Origin: Serinus canaria
Taxonomy: Eukaryota > Chordata > Aves > Passeriformes > Fringillidae
Assembly (NCBI RefSeq): GCF_022539315.1
Contig: NC_066314.1
Location: 62,605,543 to 62,669,542 of the forward strand
Direction: 5' to 3'
DNA: 64,000 nucleotides
In this document: one piece after another, positions 62,301 to 64,000 of the stretch
How positions within the stretch are numbered: position 1 is the first letter of the stretch
How the letters are laid out: each line of letters opens with the position of its first letter
Notes under the pieces: model-generated
What the model was told of the DNA's origin: nothing
Database searches by the model: none
Seen by the model: only the letters and a program-made list of their open reading frames with translations
Program-made: the position numbers and the translations under genes

Positions 62301-63846
62301 TATTTCCTTAATTTTAATTGTGTATGTGTGAGTCAGTGCATAAAGGTAATGTCCCATTTATTAACACATTTGAATGTAGCTGATCAACATTATTCAGAAG
62401 TGCATCTGTTTCTCCAATATTTGCTCAGGCAGGGGTGAAGAAATACTGTGTCCTCACAGAAAACCACATGAGACAGTACACCATCCAGATTGGCTGCAAG
62501 CCCAAGTGTGCCAAAACCATCATTGTGAGTTCACTGCTTCTGTTGTGGTAAAAACCAGGAACCCCCTTCCCCAACCTTCATCCTCCTCCTCATCCCCACT
62601 AAGCACACACAGCTTGTCAAGGCAGCTCCTGACTGTTCATTTATTGGCCTTTACTCTGGGTCCAGCAGACACTGGAAGGTTAAAGACTGGTGATAGCTGC
62701 AGCACACAAAGTTCTGCATGTCCAGTGGTGCAGAGGGAGCACAGGTTTGGGAAGGGTAAACCCATGCTTGTCCCTAGCAATTCTCCACCTCTCCCTGAAG
62801 TGGTGAAGGGCACCTGGGTCCCATCAAGGACTGGCAGCCAGTGCCCTGGCACATTGAGGAGTGTGGTCACAGACCAGCAGAGCTGTTGTGCTGCTAAAAA
62901 TCACAGAACCAAAGACTAGTTTGGGATGGAAGGGACCTTAAAATTCATCCAGTCTAACCACCCTGCCATGGGCAGGAACTTCCTCCCCTTGAGCAGGTTT
63001 CTCACAGCCCCCCACAACCTTGCCTCGAACTTCCAGGCATGGGTCCACCCATGGCTTCTCTGGGAAACTTGTTCCAGTGCCTCACCACAGTGAATAATTT
63101 CTTCCTAATATCCAATATAAACCCACCCTTGTTGCATTGCCCTAAACAGTTATTTAGTTGTTTGCACTGGGTGTTTGGTAATTTGCACTGTCCACATGAT
63201 TTGTATCCTATCATCACATGGTCTTCCCCTTTTCCCTGGCAAGTGCCAGCCCTGGGGGTCTCTCCCTTCCCTCACCCCTCCTCACTCATATCCCCTTGGC
63301 TGTTGGCCTCTTAAAGCTGGGGGAATGGGGGATGGCGGAAAAGTCCCCTGCGAGGAGAGGACGGCCTCTTTTCCACCTGGTGGGTCTCCTGGAAATAAAC
63401 TTAAGACATTTGTCCACTGAGGACATTTGTCCCCACGTGGACAAGAGCACTTCTCACCCTTTGCCTTTCATCCATGTAAGATCATGTGGGCTGAGCTGCA
63501 CAGCCAGCCGGACTGGACCCCAACAGCCCATCCAGGCACGGAATCTTACACACCCTCTTTCCCTAGCTCTAAAAGCCCTTGTGAAAATCCAGCTCCCTCA
63601 TTCCCCTTGCTTGCCCCCTGCCCCTCAGCACAGCATTTCTGCCTTTGCAGAGCAGGGAGTGCTGCGCGGGTTTCTTCGGCCCGCAGTGCCAGCCGTGCCC
63701 AGGGAAAGCCGGGAGCGCCTGCTTCGGGAACGGCGTGTGCCTGGATGGCATCAATGGCACCGGCACCTGCCAGTGCCAGGAGGGCTTCGTGGGCACGGCC
63801 TGCGAGAGCTGCAGCCAGGGCAGATACGGCCGCGGCTGTGACCAAG
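14311..63846 (+). CDS. STAB2: Stabilin-2 gene, coding span of the 5' half (36 exons, truncated at right edge)
   Basis: Stabilin-2 is a large type I membrane scavenger receptor of liver, spleen and lymph-node sinusoidal endothelium that internalises hyaluronan, heparin, chondroitin sulfate, modified LDL and phosphatidylserine-bearing cells. Here 36 exons with AG/GT borders join into one open frame of 4033 nt. The order seen is signal peptide, Cys-rich/EGF cluster, two FAS1 domains, second EGF cluster, two more FAS1 domains, and the start of a third Cys-rich/EGF cluster. That is the family layout, with the remaining EGF, FAS1, Link and membrane parts expected to the right. STAB2 rather than STAB1 is chosen from remembered family sequence: phrases such as [11 protein letters not shown] (exon 18) and [15 protein letters not shown] (exon 32) match stabilin-2 closely. 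The two linker exons expected between exons 18 and 19 are not found intact. Residue numbers in the exon entries count from the start codon and skip that gap. Confidence 0.93.
16563..16696 (+). CDS. STAB2: STAB2 exon 2: N-terminal Cys-rich linker of module 1
   Basis: This exon encodes residues 29-73 of the extracellular domain. It shows the stabilin linker spacing C-x2-C-x7-C-P ([16 protein letters not shown]) and a glycosylation sequon NGT near its end. The acceptor is CTCCTGTTGCAG and the donor is CAG/GTACCT, leaving phase 2. The same C-x2-C-x(5-7)-C-P pattern recurs in exon 34, so it is a useful internal yardstick for the missing module 2 linker. Intron 2 (16697-17620, 0.9 kb) opens with a strongly AT-rich stretch of TAATATT-like words (16728-16870) and holds nothing else I recognise. 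Confidence 0.9.
17621..17736 (+). CDS. STAB2: STAB2 exon 3: Cys-rich linker end and Cys-Cys EGF start
   Basis: This exon encodes residues 73-111. It contains the paired motifs G-C-x3-C ([12 protein letters not shown]) and [11 protein letters not shown], which close the linker and open the first laminin-type EGF repeat of module 1. The acceptor TTTTCCCCACAG is strong and the donor GTGAGT leaves phase 1. Intron 3 (17737-22297, 4.6 kb) holds a short hairpin-forming repeat near 18490-18560 and a complete solo LTR at 21502-22081. The remainder shows nothing I can name. Confidence 0.92.
21495..22087 (-). mobile_element. Solo LTR copy 1 with 6-bp target-site duplication (intron 3)
   Basis: The element spans 21502-22081 (580 bp), begins TG and ends CA on either strand, and is flanked by the direct repeat CACAGT at 21496-21501 and 22082-22087. 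Read on the minus strand it starts TGTGGAAGCCC and has an AATAAA (complement of 21581-21586) near its end, fitting an LTR in minus orientation. No internal retroviral genes are present, so it is a solo LTR produced by recombination between two LTRs. Confidence 0.8.
22298..22383 (+). CDS. STAB2: STAB2 exon 4: first EGF repeat, N-terminal half
   Basis: This short 86-nt exon encodes residues 112-140, with the pattern [13 protein letters not shown] then GNGTCTCQ. This is the classic start of a stabilin laminin-type EGF repeat and includes an NGT glycosylation sequon. The acceptor is CACTTCCAG and the donor GTAAGT; the exit phase is 0. It is easily missed because it has no long open frame of its own. 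The solo LTR in intron 3 ends 216 bases before this exon. Intron 4 (22384-23175, 0.8 kb) shows nothing I recognise. Confidence 0.88.
23176..23245 (+). CDS. STAB2: STAB2 exon 5: first EGF repeat, C-terminal half
   Basis: This 70-nt exon encodes residues 141-163, reading [14 protein letters not shown] then NLFGPDC. It completes the laminin-type EGF repeat begun in exon 4. The acceptor is AATTCACAG and the donor GTAAAT, leaving phase 1. In the later paralogous modules this part is not split off: exon 20 and exon 36 carry the whole piece. Intron 5 (23246-25013, 1.8 kb) shows no recognisable feature. Confidence 0.9.
25014..25109 (+). CDS. STAB2: STAB2 exon 6: EGF repeat
   Basis: This exon encodes residues 164-195, one EGF repeat reading [16 protein letters not shown] then [12 protein letters not shown]. 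The acceptor is CTCCCTGTAG and the donor GTAAGT; both borders are phase 1, so the exon is a self-contained phase 1-1 module of the kind easily duplicated. Intron 6 (25110-25843, 734 nt) is mostly the second solo LTR (25225-25785), leaving only 58 nt before exon 7. Confidence 0.92.
25219..25791 (-). mobile_element. Solo LTR copy 2 (intron 6), same family and orientation as copy 1
   Basis: The stretch 25225-25785 aligns along almost its whole length with copy 1 (most bases identical by eye, small indels). Flanks GAACCT (25219-25224) and GAACCC (25786-25791) are a probable 6-bp target duplication with one change. The minus-strand polyadenylation signal is altered to GATAAA (complement of 25289-25294). 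It ends 58 nt before exon 7. Confidence 0.75.
25844..25969 (+). CDS. STAB2: STAB2 exon 7: EGF repeat, CpG-rich
   Basis: This exon encodes residues 196-237, reading [15 protein letters not shown] then [14 protein letters not shown], an EGF repeat with symmetrical phase 1 borders. It is GC- and CpG-rich compared with most other exons. The acceptor lies only 58 nt downstream of a solo LTR; a plausible branch point (CTTAAC near 25818-25823) lies in that remaining unique sequence. Intron 7 (25970-27422, 1.5 kb) holds an A-rich tract at 26858-26879 and nothing else I recognise. Confidence 0.92.
27423..27619 (+). CDS. STAB2: STAB2 exon 8: EGF repeat plus start of the next
   Basis: This exon encodes residues 238-303 with the order [44 protein letters not shown] and [14 protein letters not shown] is the conserved aromatic/glycine turn of stabilin EGF2-type repeats, and NSS is a likely N-glycosylation site. 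The acceptor is CTCACAAG and the donor GTCAGT; exit phase is 0. Intron 8 (27620-28358, 0.7 kb) shows nothing I recognise. Confidence 0.95.
28359..28492 (+). CDS. STAB2: STAB2 exon 9: end of one EGF repeat and start of the next
   Basis: This exon encodes residues 304-347, reading [18 protein letters not shown] and then the next EGF start [14 protein letters not shown] with an NNT sequon. The borders are TGATTTAG and GTGAGT, exit phase 2. Intron 9 (28493-33158, 4.7 kb) is the second longest in the gene. It contains a poly(A) run at 31852-31875, a CA microsatellite near 32179-32197, a 9-bp-arm hairpin at 31752-31772 and a 36-bp tandem duplication at 32883-32953, with no coding evidence. Confidence 0.93.
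31852..31875. repeat. Poly(A) run
   Basis: About two dozen consecutive A bases in intron 9. This may be a simple repeat or the tail of a retroposed sequence I cannot identify. Confidence 0.8.
32883..32953. repeat. Tandem duplication, 36-bp period
   Basis: Two adjacent copies begin CCTCTATTCAAAGGTCCTGC and CCTCTACTCAAAGGTCCTGC at 32883 and 32919. They lie in intron 9, about 200 nt before exon 10. Confidence 0.75.
33159..33292 (+). CDS. STAB2: STAB2 exon 10: EGF end and start of FAS1 domain 1
   Basis: This exon encodes residues 348-392. The first part, [18 protein letters not shown], closes an EGF repeat; then [10 protein letters not shown] begins the first fasciclin (FAS1) domain. The usual aromatic in the G-[YF]-x-G-[DN]-G turn of this repeat type is Ser here. 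The acceptor is CCTCCCCAG and the donor GTGAGT, exit phase 1. Intron 10 (33293-34873, 1.6 kb) shows nothing I recognise. Confidence 0.92.
34874..34956 (+). CDS. STAB2: STAB2 exon 11: FAS1-1 core strand (H1 motif)
   Basis: This exon encodes residues 393-420. [16 protein letters not shown] is the conserved H1 box of a FAS1 domain, the strand that packs at the core of the fold. The borders are CTCATAAG and GTAAGT, exit phase 0. It is short (83 nt) but unambiguous. Intron 11 (34957-35594, 0.6 kb) shows nothing I recognise. Confidence 0.94.
35595..35744 (+). CDS. STAB2: STAB2 exon 12: FAS1-1 middle
   Basis: This exon encodes residues 421-470, exactly 50 codons with phase 0 at both ends. It contains [15 protein letters not shown], equivalent to the Y-H segment of FAS1 domains, followed by YTLTGKSGE. 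The family context is strong. Intron 12 (35745-37015, 1.3 kb) has a short A-run near 36349 and nothing else I recognise. Confidence 0.95.
37016..37159 (+). CDS. STAB2: STAB2 exon 13: FAS1-1 C-terminal part (H2 motif)
   Basis: This exon encodes residues 471-518. A basic patch ([12 protein letters not shown]) precedes the H2 box, [18 protein letters not shown]. The patch sits where stabilin-2 also has clustered Lys in other vertebrates and could contribute to polyanion contact, which is inference only. Borders are phase 0 with acceptor TTTCTTTCAG and donor GTGAGC. Intron 13 (37160-37931, 0.8 kb) has a short A-run near 37520 and no other feature. Confidence 0.95.
37932..37994 (+). CDS. STAB2: STAB2 exon 14: start of FAS1 domain 2
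   Basis: This 21-codon exon encodes residues 519-539, [20 protein letters not shown], the first helix pair of FAS1-2. Borders are TATTTCAG and GTAAGG, phase 0 both sides. The following intron 14 is only 92 nt, by far the shortest in the gene. Confidence 0.92.
38087..38206 (+). CDS. STAB2: STAB2 exon 15: FAS1-2 core strand (H1 motif)
   Basis: This exon encodes residues 540-579. [16 protein letters not shown] is the H1 box of FAS1-2, and VLDYLLSAE is the following helix. The donor is GTACAG, weaker than most in the gene, but the frame and the family match decide it. Intron 15 (38207-38828, 0.6 kb) is GC-richer than its neighbours and holds no gene I can support. Confidence 0.93.
38829..38882 (+). 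CDS. STAB2: STAB2 exon 16: FAS1-2 Y-H segment
   Basis: This 18-codon exon encodes residues 580-597. [12 protein letters not shown] carries the Tyr-His dyad typical of FAS1 domains. The acceptor is CCTGGCAG and the donor GTGAGC, phase 0 at both ends. Intron 16 (38883-39707, 0.8 kb) contains the 142-bp tandem duplication at 39243-39510. Confidence 0.92.
39243..39510. repeat. Tandem duplication, 142-bp period
   Basis: Two adjacent copies start with GGTACCAGCACCACCACAAT at 39243 and 39385 and share the phrase TTTTAGAGAAAAGTATTAAC. The second copy lacks a few bases in its middle and differs by scattered substitutions. It lies wholly in intron 16. Confidence 0.85.
39708..39788 (+). CDS. STAB2: STAB2 exon 17: FAS1-2
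   Basis: This 27-codon exon encodes residues 598-624, [18 protein letters not shown] and then an NRT glycosylation sequon. It matches the family segment between the Y-H element and the final strands of FAS1-2. Borders are CATTTCAG and GTAAGT, phase 0. Intron 17 (39789-40754, 1.0 kb) is AT-rich toward its 3' end (40610-40745) with no other feature seen. Confidence 0.92.
40755..40904 (+). CDS. STAB2: STAB2 exon 18: FAS1-2 C-terminal part (H2 motif)
   Basis: This exon encodes residues 625-674, 50 codons, phase 0 both sides. [16 protein letters not shown] is the H2 region, and IVPILPHWC ends the domain with the first Cys of the expected linker. The phrase [11 protein letters not shown] is highly characteristic of stabilin-2. 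The downstream intron 18 (40905-46066, 5.2 kb) is the longest in the gene. Apart from two decayed-looking linker segments at 44003 and 44835 it shows nothing I can name. Confidence 0.95.
44003..44065 (+). pseudogene. STAB2: Candidate decayed STAB2 linker exon (module 2, first half)
   Basis: A splice-acceptor-like sequence, TTGTTTCCATCCAG, is followed by 21 codons starting GVCAGC and reaching CP after seven residues. This reproduces the C-x2-C-x7-C-P spacing of exon 2 and the length I recall for this exon in other stabilin-2 genes. No GT donor follows: at the expected place the bases are CCAAGA, where GTAAGA would be a normal donor. Read through, the frame meets TGA at 44075-44077. It lies in the right order between exons 18 and 19. 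The match is short, so chance similarity is a real alternative. Confidence 0.35.
44835..44920 (+). pseudogene. STAB2: Candidate decayed STAB2 linker exon (module 2, second half)
   Basis: After an acceptor-like CATGTTCCAG the frame reads to [12 protein letters not shown] and a TAG at 44921. The expected second linker exon ends G-C-x3-C plus a short tail, as in exon 3 (GCRHRC) and exon 35 (GCKPKC). Here the second Cys position is Arg (CGC, one transition from a Cys codon), the upstream Cys is absent, there is no donor, and the entry phase (2) does not fit the phase 0 expected. This looks like either a decayed exon or a coincidence. Confidence 0.28.
46067..46153 (+). CDS. STAB2: STAB2 exon 19: Cys-Cys EGF start of module 2
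   Basis: This exon encodes residues 675-703 (numbering without linker exons), 29 codons, phase 0 both sides. [19 protein letters not shown] and then a short tail ending GNGQ parallel exons 3-4 and exon 36. The acceptor TTCTTTTGCAG and donor GTAAGC are good. Because exon 18 exits and this exon enters in phase 0, they can join in frame without the missing linker. Intron 19 (46154-46680, 0.5 kb) shows nothing I recognise. Confidence 0.94.
46681..46792 (+). CDS. STAB2: STAB2 exon 20: laminin-type EGF of module 2
   Basis: This exon encodes residues 704-740, [13 protein letters not shown] then [14 protein letters not shown], with an NGT sequon. It corresponds to the parts of exons 4 and 5 in module 1 but is cut at a different point. 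Borders are ATATCACAG and GTGAGT, exit phase 1. Intron 20 (46793-48134, 1.3 kb) ends in the 19-bp minisatellite at 47925-48089. Confidence 0.94.
47925..48089. repeat. Minisatellite, 19-bp unit, about 8.7 copies
   Basis: The unit GGGGGTAGAAATACATAAT repeats eight times in full plus a 13-base partial copy. The first two units differ (AATAAATAAT and AGTAAATAAT variants); the last six full units are identical, which suggests recent expansion or gene conversion. The array stops 45 nt before exon 21. Long minus-strand open frames here are products of the repeat. Confidence 0.93.
48135..48315 (+). CDS. STAB2: STAB2 exon 21: two EGF repeats, first part
   Basis: This exon encodes residues 741-800, [26 protein letters not shown], then [15 protein letters not shown] opening the next repeat. 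RIDSDG is diagnostic of this stabilin-2 repeat in my memory of the family. The acceptor is TTTCTGGTAG, only 45 nt after the minisatellite; the donor is GTAAGT, exit phase 2. Intron 21 (48316-49310, 1.0 kb) shows nothing I recognise. Confidence 0.94.
49311..49404 (+). CDS. STAB2: STAB2 exon 22: EGF repeat junction
   Basis: This exon encodes residues 801-832, [14 protein letters not shown] then [12 protein letters not shown]. It has the standard EGF2 turn GYEGDG. The acceptor is GTCTCTGTAG, the donor GTAAGT, exit phase 0. Intron 22 is short (195 nt). Confidence 0.94.
49600..49758 (+). CDS. STAB2: STAB2 exon 23: EGF repeats
   Basis: This exon encodes residues 833-885, 53 codons with phase 0 borders: [43 protein letters not shown] and IYVGPGQ. 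NAT is a likely N-glycosylation site. The acceptor is a run of C then TAG; the donor is GTAGGT. Intron 23 (49759-50138, 380 nt) shows nothing I recognise. Confidence 0.95.
50139..50234 (+). CDS. STAB2: STAB2 exon 24: EGF repeat junction
   Basis: This 32-codon exon encodes residues 886-917, [16 protein letters not shown] then [14 protein letters not shown], phase 0 both sides. Borders are AAATGACAG and GTGAGT. Intron 24 (50235-50958, 0.7 kb) shows nothing I recognise. Confidence 0.94.
50959..51054 (+). CDS. STAB2: STAB2 exon 25: last EGF repeat before FAS1-3
   Basis: This 32-codon exon encodes residues 918-949, [15 protein letters not shown] then [16 protein letters not shown]. The CYGN motif marks the switch from EGF to FAS1 in stabilins; exon 10 has the equivalent CHGN. 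The acceptor is GGTTCAAAG, the donor GTAAGT, phase 0. Intron 25 (51055-52064, 1.0 kb) has a 14-bp tandem repeat at 51297-51332 and nothing else I recognise. Confidence 0.94.
51297..51332. repeat. Short tandem repeat, 14-bp unit
   Basis: The unit ATTGAAAATTTGAA occurs about two and a half times in intron 25. Confidence 0.8.
52065..52112 (+). CDS. STAB2: STAB2 exon 26: start of FAS1 domain 3
   Basis: This 16-codon exon encodes residues 950-965, [16 protein letters not shown], the first helix of FAS1-3. Borders are CCTCATCAG and GTAAGT, phase 0. Intron 26 (52113-54929, 2.8 kb) contains a CR1 tail at 52674-53130, an A-run near 54208-54222 and no other feature I recognise. Confidence 0.9.
52674..53130 (-). 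mobile_element. CR1 LINE, 5'-truncated 3' tail (intron 26)
   Basis: On the + strand the element opens with a phrase of the AATCATAAAATGGTTTGAG type and proceeds through GGACCTTTAAAGTCCATC, CAGGTTGCTCAGAG, CTCCAGGGATGGG and CTCCAGGCTGAACAACC. These are the hallmarks, in reverse complement, of the 3' part of avian CR1. The order and spacing are conserved. It contains no intact reverse transcriptase. Confidence 0.85.
54930..55066 (+). CDS. STAB2: STAB2 exon 27: FAS1-3 core strand (H1 motif)
   Basis: This exon encodes residues 966-1010. [16 protein letters not shown] is the H1 box with an NLT sequon, followed by the acidic segment [18 protein letters not shown]. The donor is AA/GTACGT, exit phase 2, set by the frame of exon 28. 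Intron 27 (55067-55429, 363 nt) shows nothing I recognise. Confidence 0.94.
55430..55544 (+). CDS. STAB2: STAB2 exon 28: FAS1-3 Y-H segment
   Basis: This exon encodes residues 1011-1049. [17 protein letters not shown] carries the Tyr-His dyad; [17 protein letters not shown] follows. The acceptor is TTCCTTTAG and the donor GTGAGA after GGG, exit phase 0. Intron 28 (55545-56442, 0.9 kb) shows nothing I can name, although its last 350 bases are GC-richer. Confidence 0.93.
56443..56520 (+). CDS. STAB2: STAB2 exon 29: FAS1-3 H2 motif, very CpG-dense
   Basis: This 26-codon exon encodes residues 1050-1075, ending [14 protein letters not shown], the H2 box of FAS1-3. It contains nine CpG dinucleotides in 78 bases, while exon 14 contains none. 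Borders are CTTGTGCAG and GTACAA, phase 0. Intron 29 is 146 nt. Confidence 0.95.
56667..56759 (+). CDS. STAB2: STAB2 exon 30: FAS1-3/FAS1-4 junction
   Basis: This 31-codon exon encodes residues 1076-1106, [20 protein letters not shown] and [11 protein letters not shown], the start of FAS1-4. Like exon 29 it is GC- and CpG-rich. Borders are CCCCTGCAG and GTAAGC, phase 0. Intron 30 is 109 nt and carries a T-run at its 3' end. Confidence 0.95.
56869..56976 (+). CDS. STAB2: STAB2 exon 31: FAS1-4 core strand (H1 motif)
   Basis: This 36-codon exon encodes residues 1107-1142. [18 protein letters not shown] is the H1 box of FAS1-4. Borders are TCACAACAG and GTATGT, phase 0. Intron 31 (56977-59433, 2.5 kb) contains a 21-bp duplicated word at 57954-58005 and no other feature I recognise. 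Confidence 0.95.
59434..59565 (+). CDS. STAB2: STAB2 exon 32: FAS1-4 Y-H segment
   Basis: This 44-codon exon encodes residues 1143-1186. [20 protein letters not shown] and then [19 protein letters not shown] is one of the best-conserved parts of stabilin-2. Borders are GTGCTGCAG and GTACTG, phase 0. Intron 32 (59566-60518, 1.0 kb) shows nothing I recognise. Confidence 0.96.
60519..60644 (+). CDS. STAB2: STAB2 exon 33: FAS1-4 C-terminal part (H2 motif)
   Basis: This 42-codon exon encodes residues 1187-1228. [20 protein letters not shown] is the H2 region, ending with the linker Cys in [13 protein letters not shown] and an NNT sequon. Borders are CTCCTGCAG and GTAAGT, phase 0. Intron 33 (60645-61211, 0.6 kb) shows nothing I recognise. 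Confidence 0.96.
61212..61268 (+). CDS. STAB2: STAB2 exon 34: Cys-rich linker of module 3, first half
   Basis: This 19-codon exon encodes residues 1229-1247, [19 protein letters not shown], with the C-x2-C-x5-C-P linker spacing. It is too short to stand out as an open frame. The acceptor GTTGCATAAG is mediocre; the donor GTAAGT is good. It shows that the linker exon class remains intact in module 3. Intron 34 (61269-62428, 1.2 kb) shows nothing I recognise. Confidence 0.9.
62429..62524 (+). CDS. STAB2: STAB2 exon 35: Cys-rich linker of module 3, second half
   Basis: This 32-codon exon encodes residues 1248-1279, [14 protein letters not shown] then [14 protein letters not shown], the G-C-x3-C half of the linker. 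Borders are TTGCTCAG and GTGAGT, phase 0. Intron 35 (62525-63650, 1.1 kb) contains a CR1 tail at 62900-63165. Confidence 0.92.
62900..63165 (-). mobile_element. CR1 LINE, 5'-truncated 3' tail (intron 35)
   Basis: This stretch has the same series of CR1 phrases as the intron 26 copy (ATCACAGAACC, GGGATGGAAGGGACCTTAAA, CCTGCCATGGGCAGG, CTTGTTCCAGTGCCTCACCA). It is shorter and independently diverged. It lies about 490 nt before exon 36. Confidence 0.85.
63651..63846 (+). CDS. STAB2: STAB2 exon 36: Cys-Cys and laminin-type EGF of module 3 (last exon in window)
   Basis: This exon encodes residues 1280-1344: [34 protein letters not shown], and [11 protein letters not shown] ending GRGCDQ. It is one exon here, whereas the equivalent part of module 1 is spread over exons 3-5 and of module 2 over exons 19-20. 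It is GC-rich. The donor GTACCC leaves phase 1, so the coding sequence continues beyond the window. The last 154 bases of the window are intron. Confidence 0.94.
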
Positions 63847-64000
63847 GTACCCAGCACCCCCAAACCACGCCCCAAACCTTCCCCTTTTGTCTTCTAACCA
63901 CGTTCACTCCAGGTTCCAGAAAAGTGCAGCCCATACTAATAGGCCAGGCTTAAAAACATCATTAACCCCTTTTCTTTCCCCATTATGGTGTTTTCTTCCT

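Noticed and set aside
63218..63841. A long single open frame running into exon 36
   Set aside because: Only the part after the acceptor at 63650 is coding, and in a different frame from most of this one. The upstream part is CR1-adjacent intron.
14311..63846. The alternative that the gene is STAB1
   Set aside because: Wording of FAS1-2 and FAS1-4 and the RIDSDG EGF repeat fit stabilin-2 as I know it; STAB1 differs in these places. A search against both bird paralogues would settle it.

Overview
The window is a stretch of vertebrate, most likely avian, nuclear DNA. It is intron-rich and AT-rich. It carries two truncated CR1 retrotransposon tails of the type common in birds and reptiles, at least two solo-LTR insertions, and one recognisable protein-coding gene on the + strand. 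I see no prokaryotic, organellar or plasmid features. A songbird is plausible but cannot be fixed from this sequence alone.

The gene is the 5' half of STAB2 (stabilin-2, the hyaluronan/heparin endocytic scavenger receptor of sinusoidal endothelium). I can place 36 coding exons from the start codon at 14311 to a donor at 63846. Every acceptor and donor is AG/GT, and all splice phases join into one continuous frame of 4033 nt, about 1344 residues. The rest of the protein (further EGF repeats, FAS1 domains 5-7, the Link domain, the membrane segment and the cytoplasmic tail) lies beyond the right edge. Domain order is signal peptide; Cys-rich/EGF module 1 (exons 2-9); FAS1-1 and FAS1-2 (exons 10-18); Cys-rich/EGF module 2 (exons 19-25); FAS1-3 and FAS1-4 (exons 26-33); then the start of Cys-rich/EGF module 3 (exons 34-36).

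Region by region: 1-14310 is 5' intergenic or distal-regulatory DNA with no gene I can support. It holds an AT-rich tract, a compact CpG-rich patch near 7.5-7.65 kb, LTR-like remnants and a possible old LINE tail. 14311-63846 is STAB2. Its introns carry the two related LTR copies (introns 3 and 6), a 19-bp minisatellite just before exon 21, a 142-bp tandem duplication (intron 16) and the CR1 tails (introns 26 and 35). 63847-64000 is the start of the next intron.

The most interesting point is intron 18, the longest in the gene. Stabilin modules 1 and 3 each have a short Cys-rich linker (C-x2-C-xn-C-P, then G-C-x3-C) ahead of the Cys-Cys EGF exon. In module 2 no intact linker exons are visible. 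Two stretches at 44003 and 44835 resemble them but lack usable donors and run into stop codons. Exon 18 would splice in frame directly to exon 19. This suggests lineage-specific decay of two exons and removal of about 50 residues from the ectodomain. It is an inference that needs comparison with transcripts and other birds.
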